Positions 27,514 through 41,513 of a stretch of 64,000 nt of DNA are shown piece after piece. Made by a program: the position numbers and the translations under genes. The stretch comes from Megalopta genalis (lineage: Eukaryota > Arthropoda > Insecta > Hymenoptera > Halictidae). Position 1 is the stretch's first letter. Every line of letters starts with the position of its first letter. Location: positions 124,001 through 188,000 of the forward strand of contig NW_027476251.1 in assembly GCF_051020955.1 (NCBI RefSeq). Direction: 5' to 3'. Below the pieces are notes generated by a model that saw only the letters and a list, made by a program, of their open reading frames with translations, was not told where the DNA came from and ran no database searches.

Positions 27514-30500
27514 GATTTAGCTTCAAATCAATGCGATGTAGATGGTTTAGCTTCAAATCCATGCGAAACAAATGATTTAGCTTCAAATCAATGCGAAGTA
27601 GAAGGCTTAGCTTCAAATCCATGCGACACATATGATTTAGCTTCAAATACTTGCGACATAAGTGATATAGCTTCAAAAGCAGGAGGAACAAACGAGATAG
27701 CTTCAATTCCACGCGAAATAAATGATTTAGCTTCAAATCAATGCGAAGTAGAAGGCTTAGCTTCAAATCCATGCGAAACAAATGGTTTAGCTTCAAATCA
27801 ATGCGATGTAGAAGGTTTAGCTTCAAATCAATGCGATACACAAGATTTAGCTTCAAATCAATGCGATGTAGAAGGTTTAGCTTCAAATCCACGCGAAACA
27901 AATGATTGAGCTTCAAATCAATGCGAAGTAGAAGGCTTAGCTTCAAATCCATGCGAAAAAAATGGTTTAGCTAGAAACACTTGTGATATACATTATTTAG
28001 CTACAACTGCATGCGAAACAAACTTGTTATCTTCAAATCCATGCGAAACAAATGATTTAGCTTCAAATCAATGCGATGTAGAAGGTTTAGCTTCAAATCA
28101 ATGCGATACACAAGATTTAGCTTCAAATCAATGCGATGTAGAAGGTTCAGCTTCAAATCCATGCGAAACACATATGATTTAGCTTCAAATACTTGCGATA
28201 TAAATGAAGTAACTTCAAGTGCTGAGGATACCATCAAGATAGATTCAAATCCATGCAAAACACATGATTAAGCTTCAAATCCATGGGCATCACATGATTT
28301 AGGTTCATTGTCATGGTAAACACATGATTTAGCTTCACATACATGCGAAACAAATGGTTTAGCTTCTAATACTTGTCATATACATGATATAGCTCCAACT
28401 GCATGCGAAACAAACGAGTTAGCTTCAAATCCATGCGAAAGACATGATTCAGCATCAAATCAGTGTGAAGTAGAAGGCTTAGCATCAAATCCCATGCGAA
28501 TCAAATGGTTCAGATTCAAATACTTGTGATATACATGATTTAGCTTCAACTGCATGCGACACAAACGAGTTACCTTCAAATCCATGCGAAACACATGATT
28601 TAGCTTAAAATCAATGCGATGTAGAAGGTTTAGCTTCAAATCCATGCGAAATAAATGATTTAGCTTCAAATCAATGCGAAGTAGAAGGCTTAGCTTCAAA
28701 TCCATGCGAAACAAATGGTTTAGCTAGAAATACTTGTGATATACATTATTTACCTACAACTGCATGCGAAACAAACGAGTTAGCTTCAAATTCAAGCGAA
28801 ACACATGATTTAGCTTCAAATCAATGCGATGTAGAAGGTTTAGCTTCAAATCCATGCGAAACAAATGATTTAGCTTCAAATCAATGCGATGTAGAAGGTT
28901 TAGCTTCAAATCCATGCGAAACAAATGATTTAGCTTCAAATCAATGCGATGTAGAAGGTTTAGCTTCAAATCAATGCGATACACAAGATTTAGCTTCAAA
29001 TCAATGCGACGTAGAAGGTTCAGCTTCAAATCCATGCGACACATATGATTTAGCTTCAAATACTTGCGATATAAGTGATATAGCTTCAAAAGCAGGAGGA
29101 ACAAACGAGGTAGATTCAATTCTATGCGAAACAAATGATTTAGCTTCAAATCAATGCGATGTAGAAGGTTTAGCTTCAAATCAATGCGATACACAAGATT
29201 TAGCTTCAAATCAATACGATGTAGAAGGTTTAGCTTCAAATCCACGCGAAACAAATGATTGAGCTTCAAACACTTGGGATAAAGGTGATATAGCTTCAAC
29301 TGCATGCGAAACAAACGAGTTACCTTCAAATCCACGCGAAACACGTGAGTTAGCTTCAAATCAATGCGATGTAGAAGGTTTAGCTTTAAATCCATGCGAT
29401 ACAAATGATTGAGTTTCAAACACTTGGGATAAAGGTGATATAGATTCAACTGCATGCGAAACAAACGAGTTACCTTCAAATCCACGCGAAACACATGATT
29501 TAGCTTCAAATCAATGCGATGTAGAAGGTTTAGCTTCGAATCCATGCGATACACAAGATTTAGCTTCAAATCAATGCGATGTAGAAGGTTCAGCTTCAAA
29601 TCCATGCGACGCATATGATTTAGCTTCAAATACTTGCGATATAAGTGATATAGCTTCAAAAGCTGGAGCAACAAACGAGGTAGCTACAATTCCATGCGAA
29701 ACACATGATTTAGATTCAAATCAATACGATGTAGAAGGTTTAGCTTCAAATCCAAGCGAAACACATATGATTTAGCTTCAAATCCATGGGCATCACATGA
29801 TTTAGGTTCATTGCCATGGTAAACACATGATTTAGCTTCACATACATGCGAAACAAATGGTTTAGCTTCTAATACTTGTCATATACATGATATAGCTCCA
29901 ACTGCATGCGAAACAAACGAGTTAGCTTCAAATCCAAGCCAAACACATGATTTAGCTTCAAATCCATGGGATGTAGAAGGTTTAGCTTCAAATCCATGAG
30001 AAACAAATGATTTAGCTTCAGATACTTGCGATATAAGAGATATAGCTTCAAAATCTGGAGGAACAAACGAGGTAGCTTCAATTCCATGCGAAACAAATGA
30101 TTTAGCTTTAAATCAATGCGAAGTAGAGGGATTAGCTTCAAATCCATGAGAAACACATATGATTTAGCTTCAAATACTTGCGATATAAATGAAGTAACTT
30201 CAAATGCAGAGGATACAATCAAGTTAGCTTCAAATCCATGCAAAACACATGATTAAGCTTCAAATCCATGGACAACACATGATTTAGGTTCATTGTCATG
30301 GTAAACACATGATTTAGCTTCACATACATGCGGAAGAAATGGTTTAGATTCAAATACTTGTGATATACATGATTTACCTTCAACTGCATGCGACACAAAC
30401 GAGTTAGCTTCAAATCCATGCGAAACACATGATTCAGATGCAACTCAATGCGATGTAGAAGGTTTAGCTTCAAATCCATGCCAAACACATGATTTAGCTT

Positions 30501-31165
30501 CAAATCCATGGGATGTAGAAGGTTTAGCTTCAAATCCATGAGAAACAAATAATTTAGCTTCAGATACTTGCGATATAAATGATATAGATTCAACTGCATG
30601 CGAAAAAAACGATTCAGCTTCAAATCCAAGGGAAACACATGCTTTAGCTTCAAATCAATGCGATGTAGAAGGATTAGCTTCAAATCCATGCGAAACACTT
30701 CATTCAGATTCAAATCAATGCGATGTAGAAGGTTTAGCTTCAAATCTATGCGAAACAAATGATTGAGCTTCCAACACTTGGGATATAGGTGGTATATTTT
30801 CAACTGCATGCGAAACAAACGAGTTACCTTCAAATCCACGCGAAACACATGAGTTAGCTTCAAATCAATGCGATGTAGAAGGTTTAGCTTTAAATCCATG
30901 CGATACAAATGATTGAGTTTCAAACACTTGGGATAAAGGTGATATAGATTCAACTGCATGCGAAACAAACGAGTTACCTTCAAATCCACGCGAAACACAT
31001 GATTTAGCTTCAAATCAATGCGATGTAGAAGGTTTAGCTTCGAATCCATGCGATACACAAGATTTAGCTTCAAATCAATGCGATGTAGAAGGTTCAGCTT
31101 CAAATCCATGCGACGCATATGATTTAGCTTCAAATACTTGCGATATAAGTGATATAGCTTCAAAA
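27514..31165. repeat. Long-range duplicate A, partner at 34702-38054
   Basis: Offset is 7188 up to about 29178/36366, 6828 up to about 29935/36763, and 6889 beyond that (30219 to 37108). The first change is exactly 360 bp (12 units present here and absent in the partner). The second is a 61-bp insertion in the partner carrying acataaattcagatgc. The copy ends near 31165/38054, where gctggagcaac faces gcaggaggaac. The stretch includes minus-strand open frames at 28754-29674 and 30219-31178, made of the same decapeptide repeat. Confidence 0.87.
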
Positions 31166-34100
31166 GCTGGAGCAACAAACGAGGTAGCTACAATTCCATG
31201 CGAAATAAATGATTTAGCTTCAAATCAATGCGATGTAGATGGATTAGCTTCAAATCCATGCGAAACAAATGGTTTAACTACAAATACTTGTGATATATAT
31301 TATTTAGCTACAACTGCCTCCGAAACAAATGAGTTAGCTTCAAATCCATGCGAAACACATGATTTAGCTTCAAATCAATACGATGTAGAAGGTTTAGCTT
31401 CAAATCCAAGCGAAACACATATGATTTAGCTTCAAATCCATGGGCATCACATGATTTAGGTTCATTGTCATGGTAAACACATGATTTAGCTTCACATACA
31501 TGCGAAACAAATGGTTTAGCTTCTAATACTTGTCATATACATGATGTAGCTCCAACTGCATGCGAAACAAACGAGTTAGCTTCACATCCATGCGAAACAC
31601 ATAAATTCAGATGCAAATCAATGCGATGTAGAAGGTTTAGCTTCAAATCCATGCGATACACAAGATTTAGCTTCAAATCAATGCGATATAGAATGTTCAG
31701 CTTCAAATCCATGCGACACATATGATTTAGCTTCAAATACTTGCGATATAAGTGATATAGCTTCAAAAGCAGGAGGAACAAACGAGTTAGCTTCAAATCC
31801 ATGCGAAAGACATGATTCAGCTGCAAATCAGTGCGAAGTAGTAGACTCATGTTCAAATCAATGCGATTCAAATGGTTCATCTTCAAATACTTGTGAAAGA
31901 CATGATTTAGCTTCAACTGCATGCGAAACAAACGAGCTAGCTTCAAGTCCATGCGAAACACATGATTTAGCTTCAAATCAATGCGATGTAGAAGGTTTAG
32001 CATTAAATTCATGCGATACACAAGATTTAGCTTCAAATCAATGCGATGTAGAAGGTTTAGCTTCAAATCCATGCGAAACGCATGATTTAGCTTCAAATCA
32101 ATGCGATGTAGAAGGTTTAGCTTCAAATCCAAGCAAAACACATATGATTTAGCTTCAAATACTTGCGATATAAATGAAGTAACTTAAAATGCTGAGGATA
32201 CAATCAAGTTAGCTTCAAATCCATGCAAAACACATGATTAAGATTCAAAAACATGGGCAACACATGATTTAGGTTCATTGTCATGGTAAACACATGACTT
32301 AGCTTCACATACATGCGAAACAAATGGTTTAGCTTCAAATACTTGTCATATACATGATATAGCTCCAACTGCATGCGACACAAACGAGTTAGCTTCAAAT
32401 CCATGCGAAACACATGATTCAGATACAAATCAATGCGATGTGAAAGGTTTAGCTTCAAATCCATGCCAAACACATGATTTAGCTTCAAATCCATGGGATG
32501 TAGAAGGTTTAGCTTCAAATCCATGAGAAACAAATGATTTAGCTTCAGATACTTGCGATATAAATGATATAGATTCAACTGTATGCGAAAAAAACGATTC
32601 AGCTTCAAATCCAAGGGAAACACATGATTTAACTTCAAATCAATGCGAAGTAAAAGGCTTAGCTTCAAATCCATGCGAAACGAATGATTTAGCATCAAAT
32701 ACTTGCGAATATAAGTGATATAGCTACAAATGCAGGCGAAACAAACGAGTTAGCTTCAGATTCACGCGAAACGCATGATTCAGATGCAAATCAATGCGAT
32801 GTATAAGGTTTAGCTTCAAATCCATGCCAAACACATGATTTAGCTTCAAATCCATGGGATGTAGAAGGTTTAGCTTCAAATCCATGAGAAACAAATGATT
32901 TAGCTTCACATACTTGCGATATAAGTGATATAGCTTCAAAAGCTGGAGGAACAAACGAGGTAGCTTCAAATTCATGCGAAACAAATGAGTTAGCTTCAAA
33001 TCAATGCGAAGTAGAGGGATTAGCTCCAAATCCATGCGAAACACATATGATTTAGCTTCAAATACTTGCGATAAAAAAGAAGTAACTTCAAATGCAGAGG
33101 ATACAATCAAGTTAGCTTCAAATCCATGCAAAACACATGATTAAGCTTCAAATCCAAGGGAAACACATGATTTAACTTCAAATCAATGCGAAGTAAAAGG
33201 GTTAGCTACAAATCCATGCGAAACGAATGATTTAGCATCAAATACTTGCGAATATAAGTGATATAGCTTCAAATGCAGGCGATACAAACGAGTTAGCTTC
33301 AGATCCATGCGAAATACATGATTTAGTTTCAAATCAGTTCGAAGTAGAAGGCTTTGCTTCAAATCCAAACGCGACACATGATTTAGCTTCAAATCAGTGC
33401 GAAGTAGAAGGCTCAGCTTCAAATCGATGCAAATCTAATAGTCCGGCTTCAAATTCTTGTGAAATACATGATTTAACTTCAACTGCATGTGAAACAAACG
33501 TGTTAGCTTCAAATCCAAGCGAAACAGATGATTTAGCTTCAAATCAATGCGAAGTAGAAGGCGTAGCTTCAACTCCGCGCGGAACATATGGTTATGCTTC
33601 AAAAACTTGCGATATAAGTCATATAGATTCAATATGCAGGCGAAAAAAACGATTCAGCTTCAAATCCAAGGGAAACGCATGATTTAACTTCAAATCAATG
33701 CGAAGTAAAAGGGTTAGCTTCAAATCCATGCGAAACGAATGATTTAGCATAAAATACTTGCGAATATAAGTGATATAGCTTCAAAAGCAGGAGGAACAAA
33801 CGAGGAAGCTTCAATTCTATGGGAAACACATTATTTAGCTGCAAATCAGTGCGAAGTAGTAGACTCATGTTCAAATCAATGCGATTCAAATGGTTCATCT
33901 TCAAATACTTGTGAAAGACATGATTTAGCTTCAACTGCATGCGAAACAAACGAGCTAGCTTCAAATCCATGCGAAACACATGATTTAGCATCAAATCAAT
34001 GCGATGTAGAAGGTTTAGCTTCAAATCCATGCAAAACACGTGATTTAGCTTCCTATTAATGCGAAGTAGAAGGCTTTGCTTCAAATCTATTCGAAACAAA

Positions 34101-34701
34101 TGGTTTAGCTTCAAATACTTGTGATATACATTATTTAGATTTAACTGCATGCGCAACGAACGAGTTAGCTTCAAATCCATGCGAAACACATGATTTAGCT
34201 GCAAATCAATGCGAAGTAGAAGGCTTAGCTACAAATCCATGCCAAACAAATGGTTTAGCTACAAATACTTGTGATATACATTATTTAGCTACAACTGCAT
34301 GCGAAACAAAGGAGTTTTAATCAAATCCATGCGAAACACACGATTTGGCTTCAAATCAATGCGATGTAGAAGGTTTAGCTTCAAATCCATGCGATACACA
34401 AGATTTAGCTTCAAATCAATGCGATCTAGAATGTTCAGCTTCAAATCCATGCGACACATATGATTTAGCTTCAAATACTTGCGATATAAGTGATATAGCT
34501 TCAAAAGCAGGAGGAACAAACGAGGTAGCTTCAATTCCATGCGAAACACATTATTTAGCTGCAAATCAGTGCGAAGTAGTAGACTCATGTTCAAATCAAT
34601 GCGATTCAAATGGTTCATCTTCAAATACTTGTGAAAGACATGATTTAGCTTAAACTGCATGCGAAACAAACGAGCTAGCTTCAAGTCCATGCGAAACACG
34701 T
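31166..34701. repeat. Mixed stretch between the 7-kb duplicates
   Basis: This is made of the same 30-bp units, but no single offset explains all of it. About 33400-33725 recurs at 43683-44008 (offset 10283), and about 34101-34720 recurs at 44023-44640 (offset 9922, then 9920 after the patch). The 361-bp offset change means that 33726-34086 is missing from the second place. Landmark units ggttcattgtcatggtaaac occur near 31460 and 32274. Open frames are short and broken by indels, and I see no gene. Confidence 0.75.
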
Positions 34702-37700
34702 GATTTAGCTTCAAATCAATGCGATGTAGATGGTTTAGCTTCAAATCCATGCGAAACAAATGATTTAGCTTCAAATCAATGCGAAGTAGAAGGCTTAGCT
34801 TCAAATCCATGCGACACATATGATTTAGCTTCAAATACTTGCGACATAAGTGATATAGCTTCAAAAGCAGGAGGAACAAACGAGATAGCTTCAATTCCAC
34901 GCGAAATAAATGATTTAGCTTCAAATCAATGCGAAGTAGAAGGCTTAGCTTCAAATCCATGCGAAACAAATGGTTTAGCTTCAAATCAATGCGATGTAGA
35001 AGGTTTAGCTTCAAATCAATGCGATACACAAGATTTAGCTTCAAATCAATGCGATGTAGAAGGTTTAGCTTCAAATCCACGCGAAACAAATGATTGAGCT
35101 TCAAATCAATGCGAAGTAGAAGGCTTAGCTTCAAATCCATGCGAAAAAAATGGTTTAGCTAGAAACACTTGTGATATACATTATTTAGCTACAACTGCAT
35201 GCGAAACAAACTTGTTATCTTCAAATCCATGCGAAACAAATGATTTAGCTTCAAATCAATGCGATGTAGAAGGTTTAGCTTCAAATCAATGCGATACACA
35301 AGATTTAGCTTCAAATCAATGCGATGTAGAAGGTTCAGCTTCAAATCCATGCGAAACACATATGATTTAGCTTCAAATACTTGCGATATAAATGAAGTAA
35401 CTTCAAGTGCTGAGGATACCATCAAGATAGATTCAAATCCATGCAAAACACATGATTAAGCTTCAAATCCATGGGCATCACATGATTTAGGTTCATTGTC
35501 ATGGTAAACACATGATTTAGCTTCACATACATGCGAAACAAATGGTTTAGCTTCTAATACTTGTCATATACATGATATAGCTCCAACTGCATGCGAAACA
35601 AACGAGTTAGCTTCAAATCCATGCGAAAGACATGATTCAGCATCAAATCAGTGTGAAGTAGAAGGCTTAGCATCAAATCCCATGCGAATCAAATGGTTCA
35701 GATTCAAATACTTGTGATATACATGATTTAGCTTCAACTGCATGCGACACAAACGAGTTACCTTCAAATCCATGCGAAACACATGATTTAGCTTAAAATC
35801 AATGCGATGTAGAAGGTTTAGCTTCAAATCCATGCGAAATAAATGATTTAGCTTCAAATCAATGCGAAGTAGAAGGCTTAGCTTCAAATCCATGCGAAAC
35901 AAATGGTTTAGCTAGAAATACTTGTGATATACATTATTTACCTACAACTGCATGCGAAACAAACGAGTTAGCTTCAAATTCAAGCGAAACACATGATTTA
36001 GCTTCAAATCAATGCGATGTAGAAGGTTTAGCTTCAAATCCATGCGAAACAAATGATTTAGCTTCAAATCAATGCGATGTAGAAGGTTTAGCTTCAAATC
36101 CATGCGAAACAAATGATTTAGCTTCAAATCAATGCGATGTAGAAGGTTTAGCTTCAAATCAATGCGATACACAAGATTTAGCTTCAAATCAATGCGACGT
36201 AGAAGGTTCAGCTTCAAATCCATGCGACACATATGATTTAGCTTCAAATACTTGCGATATAAGTGATATAGCTTCAAAAGCAGGAGGAACAAACGAGGTA
36301 GATTCAATTCTATGCGAAACAAATGATTTAGCTTCAAATCAATGCGATGTAGAAGGTTTAGCTTCGAATCCATGCGATACACAAGATTTAGCTTCAAATC
36401 AATGCGATGTAGAAGGTTCAGCTTCAAATCCATGCGACGCATATGATTTAGCTTCAAATACTTGCGATATAAGTGATATAGCTTCAAAAGCTGGAGCAAC
36501 AAATGAGGTAGCTACAATTCCATGCGAAACACATGATTTAGATTCAAATCAATACGATGTAGAAGGTTTAGCTTCAAATCCAAGCGAAACACATATGATT
36601 TAGCTTCAAATCCATGGGCATCACATGATTTAGGTTCATTGCCATGGTAAACACATGATTTAGCTTCACATACATGCGAAACAAATGGTTTAGCTTCTAA
36701 TACTTGTCATATACATGATATAGCTCCAACTGCATGCGAAACAAACGAGTTAGCTTCAAATCCATGCGAAACACATAAATTCAGATGCAAATCAATGCGA
36801 TGTAGAAGGTTTAGCTTCAAATCCAAGCCAAACACATGATTTAGCTTCAAATCCATGGGATGTAGAAGGTTTAGCTTCAAATCCATGAGAAACAAATGAT
36901 TTAGCTTCAGATACTTGCGATATAAGAGATATAGCTTCAAAATCTGGAGGAACAAACGAGGTAGCTTCAATTCCATGCGAAACAAATGATTTAGCTTTAA
37001 ATCAATGCGAAGTAGAGGGATTAGCTTCAAATCCATGAGAAACACATATGATTTAGCTTCAAATACTTGCGATATAAATGAAGTAACTTCAAATGCAGAG
37101 GATACAATCAAGTTAGCTTCAAATCCATGCAAAACACATGATTAAGCTTCAAATCCATGGACAACACATGATTTAGGTTCATTGTCATGGTAAACACATG
37201 ATTTAGCTTCACATACATGCGGAAGAAATGGTTTAGATTCAAATACTTGTGATATACATGATTTACCTTCAACTGCATGCGACACAAACGAGTTAGCTTC
37301 AAATCCATGCGAAACACATGATTCAGATGCAACTCAATGCGATGTAGAAGGTTTAGCTTCAAATCCATGCCAAACACATGATTTAGCTTCAAATCCATGG
37401 GATGTAGAAGGTTTAGCTTCAAATCCATGAGAAACAAATAATTTAGCTTCAGATACTTGCGATATAAATGATATAGATTCAACTGCATGCGAAAAAAACG
37501 ATTCAGCTTCAAATCCAAGGGAAACACATGATTTAGCTTCAAATCAATGCGATGTAGAAGGATTAGCTTCAAATCCATGCGAAACACTTCATTCAGATTC
37601 AAATCAATGCGATGTAGAAGGTTTAGCTTCAAATCTATGCGAAACAAATGATTGAGCTTCCAACACTTGGGATATAGGTGGTATATTTTCAACTGCATGC

Positions 37701-38054
37701 GAAACAAACGAGTTACCTTCAAATCCACGCGAAACACATGAGTTAGCTTCAAATCAATGCGATGTAGAAGGTTTAGCTTTAAATCCATGCGATACAAATG
37801 ATTGAGTTTCAAACACTTGGGATAAAGGTGATATAGATTCAACTGCATGCGAAACAAACGAGTTACCTTCAAATCCACGCGAAACACATGATTTAGCTTC
37901 AAATCAATGCGATGTAGAAGGTTTAGCTTCGAATCCATGCGATACACAAGATTTAGCTTCAAATCAATGCGATGTAGAAGGTTCAGCTTCAAATCCATGC
38001 GACGCATATGATTTAGCTTCAAATACTTGCGATATAAGTGATATAGCTTCAAAA
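34702..38054. repeat. Long-range duplicate B, partner at 27514-31165
   Basis: This is the second copy of the 7-kb-spaced duplication. It lacks the 360-bp block that the first copy has at 29178-29537, and carries an extra 61 bp near 36764-36824. The minus-strand open frame 35942-36502 is the shortened counterpart of 28754-29674. The final part is the start of the material that is then duplicated in tandem with a 2099-bp period. Confidence 0.87.
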
Positions 38055-38382
38055 GCAGGAGGAACAAACGAGGTAGCTTCAATTCCATGCGAAACACATT
38101 ATTTAGCTGCAAATCAGTGCGAAGTAGTAGACTCATGTTCAAATCAATGCGATTCAAATGGTTCATCTTCAAATACTTGTGAAAGACATGATTTAGCTTA
38201 AACTGCATGCGAAACAAACGAGCTAGCTTCAAGTCCATGCGAAACACGTGATTTAGCTTCAAATCAATGCGATGTAGAAGGTTTAGCTTTAAATCCATGC
38301 GATACACAAGATTTAGCTTCAAATCAATGCGATGTAGAAGGTTTAGCTTCAAATCCATGCGAAACGCATGATTTAGCTTCAA
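37108..38382 (-). other. 424-codon open repeat frame, judged not a gene
   Basis: The same VFRMDLKLNH-type frame, nearly identical to 59386-60660. The third counterpart, 55049-56322, is split into frames of 234 and 190 codons by a single missing g near 55759. That a one-base loss is tolerated in one of three near-identical copies argues against a maintained coding function. Confidence 0.5.
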
Positions 38383-39104
38383 ATACTTGCGAATATAAGG
38401 GATACAGCTTCAAATGCATGCGAAACAAACGAGAAAGCTTCAAATACTTGCGATATATATGAAACAGCTTCAAATGCAGACAAAACAAACGTGTTAGCTT
38501 CACATCCGTGCGAAACACATGATTTAGCTAGATATCCAAGGGAAACACATGATTTAGCTTCAAATCAATTCGAAGTAGAAGGCTTATCTTCAAATTTCTT
38601 GCGATACAAATCGTTTAGCTTCAAACGCAGGCGAAACAAACGAGTTAGCTTCAGATCCATGCGAAATACATGATTTAGCTTCAAATCAATTCGAAGTAGA
38701 AGGCTTTGCTTCAAATCCAAACGAGACACATGATTTAGCTTCAAATCAGTGCGAAGTAGAAGGCTTAGCTTCAAATCCATGCGAAACACACGATTTAGCT
38801 TCAAATCAATGCGATGTAGAAGGTTTAGATTCAAATCCATGCGAAACAAATGATTTAGCTTCAGATACTTGTGATATAAGTGATATAGATTCAACTGCAT
38901 GCGAAAAAAATGATTCAGCTTCAAATCCAAGGGAAACGCATGATTTAACTTCAAATCAATGCGAAGTAAAAGGGTTAGCTTCAAATCCATGCGAAACGAA
39001 TGATTTAGTATCAAATACTTGCGAATATAAGTGAGATAGCTTCACATCCAGGCGAAACAAACGAGTTAGCTTCAAATACTTGCGATATAAGTGATATAGC
39101 TTCA

Positions 39105-40481
39105 TTATATAGTATAGTGGTTTAGCCTCAAATCCATACTATACTCAGGATTTAGCTTCAAATCAATTCGACGTAGAAAGTTCAGCTTCAAGTCCATGCG
39201 ACACATATGATTTAGCTTGAAATACTTGCGATATAAGTGATATAGCTTCAAAAGCAGGGGAAACAAACGAGGTAGCTTCAGTTCTATGCGAAACAAATGA
39301 TTTAGCTTCAAATCAATGCGAAACACATGATTTAGCTTCAAATACTTGCGATATAAGTGATATAGATTCAAATACAGGCGAAACGAACGAGTTAGCTTCA
39401 AATCCATGAGAAACACATGATTTAGCTTCAAATCAATGCGATGTAGAAGGTTTAGCTTCAAATCCATGCCAAACACATGATTTAGCTTCAAATCCATGGG
39501 ATGTAGAAGGTTTAGCTTCAAATCCATGAGAAACAAATAATTTAGCTTCAGATACTTGCGATATAAATGATATAGATTCAACTGCATGCGAAAAAAACGA
39601 TTCAGCTTCAAATCCATGGGAAACACATGATTTAGCTTCAAATCAATGCGATGTAGAAGGATTAGCTTCAAATCCATGCGAAACACTTCATTCAGATTCA
39701 AATCAATGCGATGTAGAAGGTTTAGCTTCAAATCTATGCGAAACAAATGATTGAGCTTCCAACACTTGGGATATAGGTGGTATATTTTCAACTGCATGCG
39801 AAACAAACGAGTTACCTTCAAATCCACGCGAAACACATGAGTTAGCTTCAAATCAATGCGATGTAGAAGGTTTAGCTTTAAATCCATGCGATACAAATGA
39901 TTGAGTTTCAAACACTTGGGATAAAGGTGATATAGATTCAACTGCATGCGAAACAAACGAGTTACCTTCAAATCCACGCGAAACACATGATTTAGCTTCA
40001 AATCAATGCGATGTAGAAGGTTTAGCTTCGAATCCATGCGATACACAAGATTTAGCTTCAAATCAATGCGATGTAGAAGGTTCAGCTTCAAATCCATGCG
40101 ACGCATATGATTTAGCTTCAAATACTTGCGATATAAGTGATATAGCTTCAAAAGCAGGAGGAACAAACGAGGTAGCTTCAATTCCATGCGAAACACATTA
40201 TTTAGCTGCAAATCAGTGCGAAGTAGTAGACTCATGTTCAAATCAATGCGATTCAAATGGTTCATCTTCAAATACTTGTGAAAGACATGATTTAGCTTAA
40301 ACTGCATGCGAAACAAACGAGCTAGCTTCAAGTCCATGCGAAACACGTGATTTAGCTTCAAATCAATGCGATGTAGAAGGTTTAGCTTTAAATCCATGCG
40401 ATACACAAGATTTAGCTTCAAATCAATGCGATGTAGAAGGTTTAGCTTCAAATCCATGCGAAACGCATGATTTAGCTTCAA
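39105..40481 (-). other. Longest open frame (458 codons), judged not a gene
   Basis: The minus-strand frame reads as about 45 tandem decapeptides of VFRMDLKLNH type. It spans the junction of the 2099-bp tandem pair and ends by reading through part of the inverted repeat. The consensus unit has no stop in this frame and an ATG in every unit, so long frames are expected by chance. There is no signal peptide, non-repeat domain or ribosome-binding context. A real decapeptide-repeat protein cannot be wholly excluded without transcript data. Confidence 0.5.
39111..39145. repeat. AT-rich inverted repeat, copy 1
   Basis: Arms agtatagt (39111-39118) and actatact (39138-39145) are perfect reverse complements across a 19-base spacer. 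They sit in a foreign-looking insertion, tcattatatagtatagtgg, that interrupts the 30-bp units. A short stem is possible, but there is no U-run or other terminator sign. It is useful as a unique marker of one duplicated lineage. Confidence 0.8.
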
Positions 40482-41209
40482 ATACTTGCGAATATAAGGG
40501 ATACAGCTTCAAATGCATGCGAAACAAACGAGAAAGCTTCAAATACTTGCGATATATATGAAACAGCTTCAAATGCAGACAAAACAAACGTGTTAGCTTC
40601 ACATCCGTGCGAAACACATGATTTAGCTAGATATCCAAGGGAAACACATGATTTAGCTTCAAATCAATTCGAAGTAGAAGGCTTATCTTCAAATTTCTTG
40701 CGATACAAATCGTTTAGCTTCAAACGCAGGCGAAACAAACGAGTTAGCTTCAGATCCATGCGAAATACATGATTTAGCTTCAAATCAATTCGAAGTAGAA
40801 GGCTTTGCTTCAAATCCAAACGAGACACATGATTTAGCTTCAAATCAGTGCGAAGTAGAAGGCTTAGCTTCAAATCCATGCGAAACACACGATTTAGCTT
40901 CAAATCAATGCGATGTAGAAGGTTTAGATTCAAATCCATGCGAAACAAATGATTTAGCTTCAGATACTTGTGATATAAGTGATATAGATTCAACTGCATG
41001 CGAAAAAAATGATTCAGCTTCAAATCCAAGGGAAACGCATGATTTAACTTCAAATCAATGCGAAGTAAAAGGGTTAGCTTCAAATCCATGCGAAACGAAT
41101 GATTTAGTATCAAATACTTGCGAATATAAGTGAGATAGCTTCACATCCAGGCGAAACAAACGAGTTAGCTTCAAATACTTGCGATATAAGTGATATAGCT
41201 TCATTATAT

Positions 41210-41244
41210 AGTATAGTGGTTTAGCCTCAAATCCATACTATACT
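41210..41244. repeat. AT-rich inverted repeat, copy 2
   Basis: The same 8-base arms and 19-base spacer as at 39111, carried along by the 2099-bp tandem duplication. Confidence 0.8.
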
Positions 41245-41513
41245 CAGGATTTAGCTTCAAATCAATTCGACGTAGAAAGTTCAGCTTCAAGTCCATGCGA
41301 CACATATGATTTAGCTTGAAATACTTGCGATATAAGTGATATAGCTTCAAAAGCAGGGGAAACAAACGAGGTAGCTTCAGTTCTATGCGAAACAAATGAT
41401 TTAGCTTCAAATCAATGCGAAACACATGATTTAGCTTCAAATACTTGCGATATAAGTGATATAGATTCAAATACAGGCGAAACGAACGAGTTAGCTTCAA
41501 ATCCATGAGAAAC

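Larger units (their letters stand above)
21772..27990. repeat. Three large blocks of 2272, 2064 and about 1880 bp, each led by a triplet
   Basis: Blocks are 21772-24043, 24044-26107 and 26108 to about 27990. The first is 208 bp longer because about 23160-23430 holds a different segment, including the lesion at 23301-23326. The third ends early: the segment seen at 25921 (gatatacatgatttagcttc) is replaced at 27985 by gatatacattatttagc. This is the clearest three-level higher-order repeat in the window: 30 bp, 358 bp, about 2.1 kb. Confidence 0.9.

Noticed and set aside
28754..31178. Minus-strand open frames of 306 and 319 codons as protein genes
   Set aside because: They consist only of the VFRMDLKLNH decapeptide, which is stop-free in the consensus. 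The partner copy at 34.7-38.1 kb has differently sized frames, and no non-repeat domain is present.
34289..35140. 283-codon minus-strand frame as a gene
   Set aside because: It crosses a duplication junction (about 34702) and is made wholly of repeat decapeptides.
39100..39120. TATA-box promoter (ttatatagtatag)
   Set aside because: An AT-rich run alone is not evidence. No credible coding region or transcript start follows, and the same run is part of the inverted repeat.
39111..39145. Rho-independent terminator or transposon end
   Set aside because: The stem is AT-rich with a 19-base spacer and no T-run. There are no target-site duplications or a second matching end, and no transposase frame.
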